Below, in pieces: positions 25,449 through 34,612 of a DNA stretch of 64,000 nt. The stretch spans positions 5,022,720 through 5,086,719 of the forward strand of contig NZ_CP024866.1 of assembly GCF_004136015.1 (NCBI RefSeq), given 5' to 3'. The DNA comes from Pseudomonas sp. ACM7 (GTDB taxonomy: Bacteria > Pseudomonadota > Gammaproteobacteria > Pseudomonadales > Pseudomonadaceae). The position numbers were made by a program, and so were the translations under genes. Below the pieces are notes generated by a model. That model was not told the DNA's origin and searched no databases. It worked only from the letters and a program-made list of their open reading frames with translations. Numbering within the stretch: position 1 is the stretch's first letter; each line of letters opens with the position of its first letter.

Positions 25449-25610
25449 TCAGGCAATCAAGTCTACTTTGCCGCTAGCGAGGCGATAGACGCCCCCCACA
25501 ATCTTCAACGTGCCCTTGCTGAGCGCATCAGTGAGCAGTGGTGAGGCATGTTTAAGGCGGTTAACCGAATCTTTGACATTCTGCGCTGTAGCGTTGTCGA
25601 TAAGGTTTCC
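25449..25610 (-). pseudogene. C-terminal remnant of a beta-carbonic anhydrase
   Basis: Reading the minus strand towards 25449 gives about 53 residues of the form NVKDSVNRLKHASPLLTDAL, then a KIVGGVYRLASGKV strand ending in LIA and a stop. This matches the last helix and strand of bacterial beta-class carbonic anhydrases (N-V-x-x-S-V-x-x-L-x-x-x-S-P-x-L...KIVGxxYxLxSGxV). The zinc-binding Cys/His/Cys part upstream is absent or out of frame: a shifted frame with no carbonic anhydrase features follows beyond about 25610. The gene is therefore a truncated, frame-shifted relic. No start codon or ribosome site remains. Confidence 0.6.
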
Positions 25611-25785
25611 GGGGGATGTTGAACACTTTCTCGATGGGAGGTTTAGGTGCGTCAGTCAATTTTGGGATGTGGCCAGGAAGGCCAACAGCGCAAGACGATG
25701 CTGGTGTGCAACAGGTGATCATGATGGGTGAGTTGGCGGTCAATCGCGTGCGGAATAACCACAATCCCGGGTAGTCGCCAGGCAC

Positions 25786-25814
25786 TGTAACGAGGGGATT
25801 GCCCCCTCGTTACA
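25786..25814. terminator. Perfect 12-bp inverted repeat, likely bidirectional terminator
   Basis: TGTAACGAGGGG and CCCCTCGTTACA flank a 5-nt loop. The hairpin is strong but lacks a clear T-run on either side. It lies between the carbonic anhydrase relic and the 70-aa membrane protein gene, and could be a terminator left from the degraded unit or for the convergent side. Confidence 0.55.
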
Positions 25815-25907
25815 AATGTTGCATGAAGAGCATGAATCACTACTGGCGTGGTTCATCTCAACAACGTCGGACCTGCGTGGCAGGACACCAACCAACTAAA
25901 ACCAATC

Positions 25908-26120
25908 TTACCTGGCGTTCAACTTCTTCAGTTCTTCATAAGTCGCCGACTGTACAAACCAGAAGCCGGAGATGATGCACCACGTCAGGGTGCCGGTAAT
26001 GAAAACGCCAGCCCCGGACCAGAAGCCCTGAACGAAGATCATGACCACTGCGGCGATCCAGATAACGGCCAGTGCGACGTACAGAACTACGTTGTTTACG
26101 CCAATTACGAACTCTTTCAC
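25908..26120 (-). CDS. Small two-helix membrane protein, 70 aa
   Basis: It starts with GTG (VKEFVIGVNNVVLYVALAVIW) preceded by AAGGGA six bases away. Two hydrophobic segments (about residues 9-29 and 34-54) are followed by a charged tail EELKKLNAR. It looks like a small inner-membrane protein that is common but uncharacterised in Pseudomonas. An upstream ATG extension (to 26180) is less likely because it lacks a ribosome site and would disrupt the N-terminus. Confidence 0.7.
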   Translation of the reverse strand: MKEFVIGVNNVVLYVALAVIWIAAVVMIFVQGFWSGAGVFITGTLTWCIISGFWFVQSATYEELKKLNAR

Positions 26121-26292
26121 GTCTATTCCCTTTTGAATGTTTATCCTCTGGCTCCTTACGCAAGGGCCAGTGGGCGGCATGATAGGGAGATAGGTGGCTG
26201 TTCGCCAGTCATGTCGCGGCCAGCAGGCAGATTTCCAGATTTTGGACTACTACTGACAAGCCCATTTCCTTACCCCTGTCAGGAGCGTTCCT

Positions 26293-26742
26293 ATGCTGTC
26301 TCACTGGTTTCTTGCGGCGATCCACCTCTTGGCTGTTGCCTTGGGCCTCTGGGCGGTGCTCACCCGAGGGACGGCGTTAAGCCGCCTGGCCGTCGGTACG
26401 GCGCAGGTTCGCAGTGTGCTGGTTGCCGATAACGTATGGGGCATCTGTGCGGGTATTTTGCTGGTCACAGGTTTGATGCGGGCCTTCGGTGGGTACGAAA
26501 AAGGCACCGACTATTACCTTCATCAGCCGTTGTTCCATCTGAAGATGACGCTGTTCGTGATCATTCTGCTGCTTGAAGTGGCACCAATGATCACCTTGAT
26601 CAAGTGGCGGATCGCCTTGGGCAGGGGCGCTTCGATTGACCAGGGCCGAGCCAGGCTGTTTGCACGCATCAGCCATATCGAAGCGCTGTTGTTGATGGTG
26701 ATTGCGGCCACCGGCATGGCGCGCGGTGTGACCTTCGGCTAA
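26293..26742 (+). CDS. DUF2214-family membrane protein
   Basis: 149-aa protein with four predicted membrane helices. It shows the family's LHLLAVALGLWAVL-like first helix, VLVADNVWGICAGILLVTGLMR and YYLHQPLFHLKMTLF, and a last helix with EALLLMVIAATGMARG. DUF2214 proteins are inner-membrane proteins of unknown function. It is preceded by a purine-rich CAGGAGCG ribosome site and followed by a hairpin. Confidence 0.8.
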   Translation: MLSHWFLAAIHLLAVALGLWAVLTRGTALSRLAVGTAQVRSVLVADNVWGICAGILLVTGLMRAFGGYEKGTDYYLHQPLFHLKMTLFVIILLLEVAPMITLIKWRIALGRGASIDQGRARLFARISHIEALLLMVIAATGMARGVTFG

Positions 26743-26797
26743 TAACGGCGTGATTCGTCGGGGTTAAAGCGAATAATCTGACAGCCACGGCGTGGCC

Positions 26798-26818
26798 GAA
26801 GCCGGTAGCATCGGCTTC
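26798..26818 (+). terminator. Hairpin downstream of the DUF2214 gene
   Basis: GAAGCCG / CGGCTTC stem with a 7-nt loop, 55 bp after the stop and extended by partial CGTG/CACG pairing outside. There is no T-run, so it is only a probable transcript end. Confidence 0.45.
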
Positions 26819-26869
26819 ACGTAATGGGGGAGGAGGCGAGTGCTCAGCAAAATGCCGAGCATGAATCTT

Positions 26870-26905
26870 TAGCCAGCCATTGCGCTGTAACGAACGGGCT
26901 GGCTA
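26870..26905. terminator. 9-bp inverted repeat downstream of rsmE
   Basis: TAGCCAGCC / GGCTGGCTA separated by 18 nt, starting 16 bp after the rsmE stop on the minus strand. It may end rsmE transcription or protect its 3' end. The T-run is weak. Confidence 0.45.
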
Positions 26906-26921
26906 CTGACTGCAACAGGAT

Positions 26922-27116
26922 TCAGGGAGTCTGCGGTTTGTCTGGAGCGGTGAGGCCAGCCTGAATGCGCTGATAGATTTCTTCGCGATGAACCGCAACG
27001 TCTTTCGGGGCATTGATGCCAATTCTGACTTGCTGGCCGCTAACGCCCAGAATGGTGATCGTAATGTCATCACCAATATTTATGCTTTCACCGACTTTGC
27101 GGGTGAGTATCAGCAT
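26922..27116 (-). CDS. rsmE: CsrA/RsmA-family translational regulator RsmE
   Basis: 64-aa RNA-binding repressor. The sequence [19 protein letters not shown]... with the VHREE segment (RNA-contacting Arg44) and the [13 protein letters not shown] tail is that of RsmE, the Gac/Rsm paralogue of fluorescent pseudomonads, rather than RsmA. It binds GGA motifs near ribosome sites and is titrated by RsmX/Y/Z RNAs, controlling secondary metabolism and biofilm. The ATG at 27116 has an AAGGAG ribosome site; the frame extends upstream but without similarity. The ribosome site itself resembles an Rsm target (see the next entry). Confidence 0.92.
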   Translation of the reverse strand: MLILTRKVGESINIGDDITITILGVSGQQVRIGINAPKDVAVHREEIYQRIQAGLTAPDKPQTP

Positions 27117-27120
27117 GGTC

Positions 27121-27130
27121 TTCTCCTTGA
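27121..27130 (-). promoter_or_regulatory. Candidate Rsm-binding site overlapping the rsmE ribosome site
   Basis: The mRNA reads TCAAGGAGAA just before the rsmE start, matching the CANGGANG consensus at seven of eight positions with GGA in the ribosome site. Binding there would give negative autoregulation, as reported for Rsm proteins. No flanking hairpin that would present the GGA in a loop is evident. Confidence 0.4.
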
Positions 27131-27366
27131 TTGCTTTGTAGGGCACCTGATTCGGACAGTGCAGAGGTCGGTGGTATGTATAGATTAGTGCGAAGTCTCA
27201 CGGTTTGGGTGCCTCTTTCTGACGCGCAGATGCTGCATTAATTCCCAAGGCGTAACTATACAGAGGCCGCAACCATCATTCTCGTTGTTTTGAGCCCATT
27301 TTGCGGCACTCGGGAAGTAATCATGGATGCTAAAATCGCCGCTTTAAGCATTCTGAGGGACGCGTT

Positions 27367-27732
27367 GTGCGCAAAATGGTCTTGGTAATCGCGGTACTGG
27401 CGCTGGCGGGATGCGGTGAGGGCAAGAGTATTGAGGCGCAAAAGCCGCAGCCGACAGCTGCGACTACAGCCTCGGTGGTATCCGCACCACAATGGGATCT
27501 CGAAGTTCGAGGCGAAACGCCTCAGGCGGTCAGCGATTTGAGCGGCTGGTTGATTGAGCACAGTTTCGTTTCCAATATCGTCAAGGAAAATGGAAAAACC
27601 CGGATTCTGCTCGGGCCATTCAGTTCGAAAGCCGAGGCCGAGGCCAAACAGACAGAAGTGCGCGCGGCGCTCACCCGGGCGAAAAAACAGAACATCGAAT
27701 TGTTGGTTGTCGACCATCCAGTGACCCAGTAA
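27367..27732 (+). CDS. SPOR-like lipoprotein, 121 aa
   Basis: It starts with GTG after a GAGGGA ribosome site. A short signal peptide ends in a lipobox (LALAGCG, Cys about 16), followed by a Pro/Thr/Ala-rich linker and a C-terminal domain with NIVKENGKTRILLGPF and a KAEAEAKQTEVRAALTR helix. That is the layout of SPOR peptidoglycan-binding domains. A role at the envelope or septum is plausible. It stands alone, 100 bp before the siderophore-interacting protein gene. Confidence 0.72.
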   Translation: MRKMVLVIAVLALAGCGEGKSIEAQKPQPTAATTASVVSAPQWDLEVRGETPQAVSDLSGWLIEHSFVSNIVKENGKTRILLGPFSSKAEAEAKQTEVRAALTRAKKQNIELLVVDHPVTQ

Positions 27733-27832
27733 CGGTCTTTTTCAGGGAGCTTTCGACGGAACGCCTTAAAGGGGATCCACATTGACTCGTTTCTAGATGT
27801 AGTCACTGTCGATTCCCAGTAGGAGTTCCCCC

Positions 27833-28741
27833 ATGGCCTCCGCCACCCCTTACAAAATATTCGACGCAGTCCTGCGGCGCAAAAAGGCGCTGAGTCCTCA
27901 TTTGATGCGCGTCACTCTGACCGGTCCGATGGTTACCGAAATGGCGACCTGGGCACCGGATCAGCGCGTGAAGCTATTCTTTCCGGCTGTGGACGGTTCG
28001 TCTGCCAAGCTCTCTCATGGCGATGGCTGGTACGCACGTTACCGCGCGATGCCGGTTGCCCAGCGCCCGGCGATGCGTACTTACACCATCCGGCATTTGC
28101 GTGCCGAGCAAGGCGAAGTGGACATCGACTTCGTGTTGCATGGCGAAACCGGCCCTGCATCCCGTTGGGCAATCCATGCAGCAGCGGGTGAGTCGATCCA
28201 GATCGTCGCACCTGATCGCCAGTTTTCGGCGCAAGACGCGGGAGGTTTCGAGTGGAAGCCGCCTCAACAGCTCAAGCAACTGTTACTGGTCGCCGATGCC
28301 ACGGCTTTACCCGCGGCGCTCGGCATTCTGGATGAGCTGGCAGCGCTTGCCGTACCACCGATAACCCAGGCGTTTTTTGAAGTAGACAGTGTGGACGATG
28401 CTTTGCCGGTTCCTGACTGGCCCGGGCTTTCGGTGGAGTGGCTGATTCGAGATCGCGCCACCGCGACCGGAGTGGGTTCGCTGATGGTCGACGCGGTCTG
28501 TCGGGCCATTCTGCCGTCATCTGCTAAAGCATTCGAAACGGTGGAACTGGCGGAAGTCGATGTCGACGAAGACATGCTCTGGGAAACGTCCGAGGCTGCC
28601 CGTGGTGGCTTCTACGGCTGGATCGCCGGGGAAACGGTTGCGGTGATGAGTCTGCGCAAATACTTGATCAAGGAATGCGGCATTGCCAAGGAGTCACTCA
28701 ACCTGATGGGCTACTGGCGTTGCAACAAAGCGGGCGGGTAG
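27833..28741 (+). CDS. Siderophore-interacting protein (NAD(P)H-dependent ferric-siderophore reductase)
   Basis: 302-aa member of the SIP/ViuB/YqjH family. The N-terminal FAD-binding barrel carries RTYTIRHLRAEQGEVDIDFVLHG, and the C-terminal SIP domain includes LLVADATALPAALGIL and GGFYGWIAGE. It ends with a CNKAGG-type tail after LMGYWR, as usual in this family. It reduces Fe(III) in imported siderophores in the cytoplasm. AGGAG precedes the ATG by seven bases. It is about 12 kb from the achromobactin operon and has its own terminator; a link to that siderophore is not shown. Confidence 0.9.
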   Translation: MASATPYKIFDAVLRRKKALSPHLMRVTLTGPMVTEMATWAPDQRVKLFFPAVDGSSAKLSHGDGWYARYRAMPVAQRPAMRTYTIRHLRAEQGEVDIDFVLHGETGPASRWAIHAAAGESIQIVAPDRQFSAQDAGGFEWKPPQQLKQLLLVADATALPAALGILDELAALAVPPITQAFFEVDSVDDALPVPDWPGLSVEWLIRDRATATGVGSLMVDAVCRAILPSSAKAFETVELAEVDVDEDMLWETSEAARGGFYGWIAGETVAVMSLRKYLIKECGIAKESLNLMGYWRCNKAGG

Positions 28742-28749
28742 AAACGAAC

Positions 28750-28780
28750 AAAGGCCTCGGGTGTTAAACCCGAGGCCTTT
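28750..28780. terminator. Bidirectional intrinsic terminator
   Basis: A perfect 13-bp stem AAAGGCCTCGGGT / ACCCGAGGCCTTT with a 5-nt loop between the convergent siderophore-interacting protein gene and endA. Its A- and T-ends allow termination in both directions. Confidence 0.9.
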
Positions 28781-28797
28781 GTGTTTTCAGCGAGCGC

Positions 28798-29487
28798 TTA
28801 ACCGCAGGCTTTCATGTCGACCGGGCCGACAAACACGTTGCCGCGGCCCATGACGCACGCCACGCTCTGGTTACGCTGACGTTCCCAAGCCTCTACCGGA
28901 TAGGTTTTGTTCCAGGCTTCGTAGAGCTGTCGATCCTGTTTCGACAGGCGCAGACCGTACTGCTTGCTCATGTAGAAATATGTTCGGGCGATCATGCCGC
29001 GTATGGATGGGCGGGGCATGACCTTCTTCGCCTTGAAGTCGACCTGGGTCAGGCACGAGCCATATTGGCCCGACTGCACCGGCAACCAGCCGAAACTGAA
29101 GTTGCTGCGATCGCCATTCACTTCACCAATGCTCGGCACCAGGTTGTGCAGATCGGCTTCGGCCTTCTGGTAGGTTGGATCGTAACGCGTGCAGTTCTTG
29201 CGCCCACCTTCTTGCCAGCACTGACGCTGATGGCCGATCTGCCAGGCCGGAACAATGTGCTCCCACTCGATGCGGGATGCGCGCTTGGCGTTTTTGCGCG
29301 GTACATAACCGCAGGCTGCGAGGTTGACCTTGTTGCCGGTGTATTTGCACCCGCAATAGAACTCTGTGGATTGCGGTGCGTAGAGCCTCCAGGCAACTTT
29401 CTTGGCTTCGTTGAAAGTGCGTGGGGCACCAGCCTGGGCGCCGAGGGTGATGAACAAAAACAGCAAAGCAAACCAGCGGACACTCAT
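28798..29487 (-). CDS. endA: Endonuclease I (periplasmic DNase)
   Basis: 229-aa secreted nuclease. The signal peptide SVRWFALLFLFITLGAQA precedes mature sequence with the endonuclease I hallmark RIEWEHIVPAWQ (catalytic His), the YQKAEADLHNLVPS segment and several paired Cys (YCGCKY, CW, NCTRYD), plus RGMIARTYFYM near the C-terminus. It degrades double-stranded DNA in the periplasm. The start at 29487 is chosen for the signal peptide and GGAAGA ribosome site; a longer frame upstream overlaps the DUF1654 gene and is rejected. Confidence 0.92.
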   Translation of the reverse strand: MSVRWFALLFLFITLGAQAGAPRTFNEAKKVAWRLYAPQSTEFYCGCKYTGNKVNLAACGYVPRKNAKRASRIEWEHIVPAWQIGHQRQCWQEGGRKNCTRYDPTYQKAEADLHNLVPSIGEVNGDRSNFSFGWLPVQSGQYGSCLTQVDFKAKKVMPRPSIRGMIARTYFYMSKQYGLRLSKQDRQLYEAWNKTYPVEAWERQRNQSVACVMGRGNVFVGPVDMKACG

Positions 29488-29491
29488 CGAC

Positions 29492-29731
29492 TCAATCTTC
29501 CTTCGGCACAACCCAAAAAATCTGCACCCCGCCATCGTCGCGATAGGCGAGGGTGACGTTGTCGTTCTCGTCGATTTCTTCGAGTAATTGTTCCCACTCA
29601 TCCACGGGTTCGTCCGGTAGACGGAAGATCAAGGCAGCTTTGGCTTTTTGGGCGGTGGGGGAATTGATGATTTTTTGAACGCGCATACCCATGCGTGCAT
29701 AGGAGTCAGGAGAAGCAGGGGTGGTGGCCAC
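29492..29731 (-). CDS. DUF1654-family small protein
   Basis: 79-aa protein with the DUF1654 pattern SYARMGMRVQKIINSPTAQKA, followed by an acidic stretch EQLLEEIDENDNVTLAYRDD and IFWVVPKED. GTG 29731 is preferred because AAGGAT lies six bases upstream; an upstream ATG at 29782 lacks one. The family is largely confined to Pseudomonas and its phages, and its function is unknown. It lies 4 bp upstream of endA and is probably cotranscribed. Confidence 0.75.
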   Translation of the reverse strand: MATTPASPDSYARMGMRVQKIINSPTAQKAKAALIFRLPDEPVDEWEQLLEEIDENDNVTLAYRDDGGVQIFWVVPKED

Positions 29732-29887
29732 GGAATTATCCTTATTTAGCTGTACGTGCATACAGTATTTAACTGTAAGCATTTTCGCAACTGCTTAAAA
29801 TTCAAGAAAATCCTCCGACAGCAATTTTTTCCGTTTGGTGTAGGACGAAGGGAAGTTTTTTATCGAAATATCGGAAGGGGGTGTGAG

Positions 29888-29943
29888 CCACTCGCCTGGG
29901 TTGGCGAGTGGTGAAAGCAGTGCCCGACCGGAACCGGTCGGGC
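29888..29943 (-). terminator. Two tandem hairpins downstream of the asparaginase gene
   Basis: CCACTCGCC/GGCGAGTGG (29888-29911, 6-nt loop) and GCCCGACCGG/CCGGTCGGGC (29922-29943, AA loop). Both are strong stems just beyond the asparaginase stop on the minus strand and probably end its transcript. T-runs are poor. Confidence 0.65.
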
Positions 29944-29952
29944 GAGGGCGAA

Positions 29953-31390
<1,438 letters not shown>

Positions 31391-31852
31391 ATGTCGTTAT
31401 CCATTGGTATCCCAAACGCCGCAGGCGTCACCATCGGCGGCAAGTCCGCCGCTACGATTCAAGCGTTGAGCGATCAGACGGCCGATGCCGCGAATCAAGC
31501 GTTGGGTACGAAGGAAAGCGACAGCAAGCAAGTCAGAACCGGCGCTGTGGGCCTGGATAAAAGTGCGGAGGCGTCGACTGAAGCGGATGGCGCCGACAAC
31601 GCCTCGGTGGCGGAAAAGGTTTTGCTCCAGCGTCTGAAAGAACTGCAAGAGCAACTGCGTCAGCAACAGCAACAATTGGCGGCGGCCCAATCGGCGTCTT
31701 ACCCAACACCTGAAGCCAAGGCCACCGTGGTGATGGCGATTCAGGGACAAATGGCCGATACCACTGCCGCAATACTGGAAACGGCCAACAGCCTTTACAA
31801 GGAAATGGCCAAAGGCTCCAGCACCGGATCGGTGGTCAATACGACGGCATGA
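31391..31852 (+). CDS. Hypothetical protein with Gln-rich coiled coil
   Basis: 153-aa soluble protein. The middle has a clear coiled coil, LQRLKELQEQLRQQQQQLAA (about residues 80-99), followed by an Ala-rich helix. There is no signal peptide or membrane segment, and Thr/Ser-rich ends suggest flexible tails. AGGAG lies five bases before the ATG. Similar small proteins are conserved in Pseudomonas, with no function known to me. It is divergent from the asparaginase gene and upstream of the ribose promoter. Confidence 0.75.
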   Translation: MSLSIGIPNAAGVTIGGKSAATIQALSDQTADAANQALGTKESDSKQVRTGAVGLDKSAEASTEADGADNASVAEKVLLQRLKELQEQLRQQQQQLAAAQSASYPTPEAKATVVMAIQGQMADTTAAILETANSLYKEMAKGSSTGSVVNTTA

Positions 31853-31902
31853 CATGAATGCCGGCATTTACGGTTTCCCCCGCAAAACGGCTTTTCTGGT
31901 CG

Positions 31903-31931
31903 TTGACAAATGTCGGCAGGGTTCGCATAGT
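31903..31931 (+). promoter_or_regulatory. Sigma-70 promoter of the ribose operon
   Basis: -35 TTGACA (31903-31908) and -10 CATAGT (31926-31931) with an ideal 17-bp spacer. The LacI-type operator centred about 16 bp downstream overlaps the expected start site. This supports repression by RbsR at transcription initiation. Confidence 0.8.
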
Positions 31932-31939
31932 TCGGTCTA

Positions 31940-31953
31940 CGCAAACGTTTGCG
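31940..31953. promoter_or_regulatory. RbsR operator (LacI-type palindrome)
   Basis: CGCAAACGTTTGCG is a perfect 14-bp palindrome with the central CG and AAACG/CGTTT half-sites expected for LacI-family repressors. It lies just downstream of the -10 element and about 90 bp before rbsB. RbsR, encoded in the same operon, is the obvious binder; release would be triggered by ribose. Confidence 0.85.
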
Positions 31954-32045
31954 CGGTGTTCCCGGTGGTTATCCATCAGTGAGCGCAATGAAGCCTACGC
32001 CAGCGCAAGCGTTGCTCAGAATAATCATAAGATCGGAGTGAACCC

Positions 32046-33002
32046 ATGAAGCTGCCATTCGCTGGACGTCTTCTCGTTGTCGCTATGCTGGCTGCCGCAT
32101 CCATCGCGTTACCTGTCTCTTCGGCCTTCGCCGAGACTCCTGAAAAACCCAAAGTCGCGCTGGTCATGAAATCCCTGGCCAATGAATTCTTCCTGACCAT
32201 GGAAGACGGCGCCAAGGCCTATCAGAAAGACCACTCCGGCGATTTCGAGCTGATCTCCAACGGCATCAAAGACGAAACCGACACGGCTGGCCAGACACGC
32301 ATCGTCGAGCAAATGATTCTGGCCAAGGTCAATGCGCTGGTCATCGCGCCGGCTGACTCCAAGGCCATGGTTCCAGTGATCAAGAAAGCCATCGATGCCG
32401 GTATCACCGTGATCAACATCGACAACCAACTGGACCCGGCGGTGGTCAAAAGCAAAAACATCACCGTACCGTTCGTAGGCCCGGATAACCGCAAAGGCGC
32501 GCGTCTGGTGGGCGAGTACCTGGCCAAGCAACTGAAGGCCGGGGACGAAGTCGGCATCATCGAAGGCGTTTCAACCACCACCAACGCACAGCAAAGAACC
32601 GCAGGCTTCAAGGATGCAATTGAAGCGGCGCAGATCAAGGTCGTCTCTTTGCAGTCCGGTGACTGGGAAATCGACAAAGGCAACAAGGTTGCTGCCTCGA
32701 TCCTCAGCGAATACCCGCAAGTCAAAGCCCTACTGGCCGGCAACGACAGCATGGCCGTCGGCGCAGTATCCGCCGTGCGTGCAGCGGGCAAGGCCGGCAA
32801 GGTGCAAGTGGTCGGTTACGACAACATCAATGCCATCAAGCCAATGCTCAAGGATGGCCGCGTTCTGGCTACCGCTGACCAGTTTGCAGCCAGGCAAGCC
32901 GTGTTCGGCATCGAGACTGCGCTGAAGATCATCAAGGGTGAGAAAGTCGACAGCGGCGCCAATGGCGTGATCGAAACTCCGGTAGAGCTGGTCACCAAGT
33001 AG
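32046..33002 (+). CDS. rbsB: Ribose-binding periplasmic protein RbsB
   Basis: 318-aa substrate-binding protein of the CUT2 sugar ABC family. It has a signal peptide (cleavage near SAFA), then KPKVALVMKSLANEFFLTM, the NIDNQLDP segment and GYDNINAIKPML in the C-lobe. It delivers D-ribose to RbsAC. It is first in the operon behind a promoter with an RbsR operator. A stable hairpin in the gap to rbsA (33022-33045) probably protects the rbsB message and allows a higher level of this subunit. Confidence 0.93.
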   Translation: MKLPFAGRLLVVAMLAAASIALPVSSAFAETPEKPKVALVMKSLANEFFLTMEDGAKAYQKDHSGDFELISNGIKDETDTAGQTRIVEQMILAKVNALVIAPADSKAMVPVIKKAIDAGITVINIDNQLDPAVVKSKNITVPFVGPDNRKGARLVGEYLAKQLKAGDEVGIIEGVSTTTNAQQRTAGFKDAIEAAQIKVVSLQSGDWEIDKGNKVAASILSEYPQVKALLAGNDSMAVGAVSAVRAAGKAGKVQVVGYDNINAIKPMLKDGRVLATADQFAARQAVFGIETALKIIKGEKVDSGANGVIETPVELVTK

Positions 33003-33021
33003 TCCTTCTGGCGACACAACG

Positions 33022-33045
33022 GTGCTCGCCCGTCGGGGCGAGCGC
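33022..33045 (+). repeat. Stable hairpin between rbsB and rbsA
   Basis: GCTCGCCC/GGGCGAGC perfect 8-bp stem with a GTCG loop, extended by two further pairs. No T-run follows closely (five T's begin about 9 nt later), so partial termination or 3'-end protection of rbsB mRNA is more likely than a full stop. It precedes the rbsA start by 14 bp. Confidence 0.7.
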
Positions 33046-33058
33046 ATGGAGAGTTTTT

Positions 33059-34612
33059 ATGTCAGTTTCTGCCCCGAACGCTGTCCTCTCGGTCAGCGGT
33101 ATCGGTAAGACCTACGCCCAACCGGTCCTGACCGGCATCGATCTGACGCTGATGCGCGGTGAAGTGCTGGCGCTGACCGGCGAAAACGGCGCGGGGAAAA
33201 GCACGCTGTCGAAGATCATCGGCGGACTGGTCGCACCGACCACCGGCCACATGCAATTCCAGGGGCAGGATTACCGCCCCGCAAGCCGCACTCAGGCCGA
33301 AGACCTCGGCATCCGCATGGTGATGCAAGAGCTCAATCTGTTGCCGACCCTGTCGGTGGCGGAAAACCTGTTCCTCGACAACCTGCCCAGCAAGGGCGGC
33401 TGGATCAGTCGTAGGCAATTGCGCAAGGCAGCGATCGAAGCCATGGCCCAGGTCGGCCTCGACGCGATTGACCCGGATACGCTGGTGGGCGAATTGGGCA
33501 TCGGTCACCAGCAAATGGTGGAGATCGCCCGCAACCTGATCGGCGATTGCCACGTGCTGATCCTCGACGAACCGACCGCGATGTTGACGAACCGTGAAGT
33601 CGAGATGCTGTTCGAGCAGATCACTCGTCTGCAAGCTCGCGGCGTGTCGATCATCTATATCTCGCACCGTCTCGAAGAACTGGCGCGGGTCGCCCAGCGT
33701 ATTGCGGTACTGCGCGATGGCAACCTGGTTTGCGTCGAGCCGATGGCCAATTACAACAGTGAGCAACTGGTGACGCTGATGGTCGGCCGTGAACTCGGCG
33801 AACATATCGACATGGGCCCGCGCAAGATCGGCGCTCCAGCCTTGACGGTCAAAGGGCTGACCCGTTCCGACAAGGTTCGCGACGTGTCCTTCGAAGTACG
33901 CGCCGGCGAGATCTACGGGATTTCCGGTTTGATCGGGGCAGGGCGCACCGAGTTGCTGCGGCTGATTTTCGGTGCTGACATCGCAGACAGCGGCACTGTT
34001 GCGCTCGGTTCGCCAGCACAAGTCGTCAGTATCCGCTCGCCGGCTGACGCGGTCGGTCATGGCATTGCCCTGATCACTGAAGACCGCAAAGGCGAAGGCC
34101 TGCTGCTGACCCAATCGATCAGTGCGAATATTGCCTTGGGCAATATGCCTGTGATTTCCAGCGGTGGCTTCGTCAACAATGGTGACGAGATGGCGCTGGC
34201 CCAGCGTCAGATCGACGCCATGCGCATTCGCAGCTCCAGCCCGACGCAACTTGTGTCGGAACTGTCCGGTGGTAACCAGCAGAAAGTCGTGATCGGCCGG
34301 TGGCTTGAGCGTGATTGCTCGGTGATGCTGTTCGACGAGCCAACGCGTGGCATCGACGTCGGCGCCAAGTTTGACATTTATGCCTTGCTCGGTGAGCTGA
34401 CCCGTCAAGGCAAAGCGCTTGTAGTGGTGTCCAGCGACCTGCGTGAACTGATGTTGATCTGCGACCGCATCGGCGTGCTCTCGGCGGGACGTCTGATCGA
34501 CACCTTTGAGCGTGATAGCTGGACCCAGGATGATTTGCTTGCCGCCGCGTTCGCCGGCTACCAAAAACGTGATGCGTTGCTCAATGAAGCAGCGCCTAGG
34601 GATCTCGCATGA
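33059..34612 (+). CDS. rbsA: Ribose ABC transporter ATPase RbsA
   Basis: 517-aa double ATP-binding subunit of the CUT2 type. The first cassette has Walker A GENGAGKST (about residues 41-49) and Walker B VLILDEPTA. The second has a degenerate P-loop, GLIGAGRTE, as is normal for this family, with LSGGNQQKVVIGRW and MLFDEPTRGIDVGAK. It energises ribose uptake. It overlaps rbsC in an ATGA junction. Confidence 0.95.
   Translation: MSVSAPNAVLSVSGIGKTYAQPVLTGIDLTLMRGEVLALTGENGAGKSTLSKIIGGLVAPTTGHMQFQGQDYRPASRTQAEDLGIRMVMQELNLLPTLSVAENLFLDNLPSKGGWISRRQLRKAAIEAMAQVGLDAIDPDTLVGELGIGHQQMVEIARNLIGDCHVLILDEPTAMLTNREVEMLFEQITRLQARGVSIIYISHRLEELARVAQRIAVLRDGNLVCVEPMANYNSEQLVTLMVGRELGEHIDMGPRKIGAPALTVKGLTRSDKVRDVSFEVRAGEIYGISGLIGAGRTELLRLIFGADIADSGTVALGSPAQVVSIRSPADAVGHGIALITEDRKGEGLLLTQSISANIALGNMPVISSGGFVNNGDEMALAQRQIDAMRIRSSSPTQLVSELSGGNQQKVVIGRWLERDCSVMLFDEPTRGIDVGAKFDIYALLGELTRQGKALVVVSSDLRELMLICDRIGVLSAGRLIDTFERDSWTQDDLLAAAFAGYQKRDALLNEAAPRDLA

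Noticed and set aside
25510..25840. Plus and minus frames around the carbonic anhydrase relic as real genes
   Set aside because: None carries a ribosome site; only the C-terminal carbonic anhydrase match is convincing, and its upstream part is out of frame.
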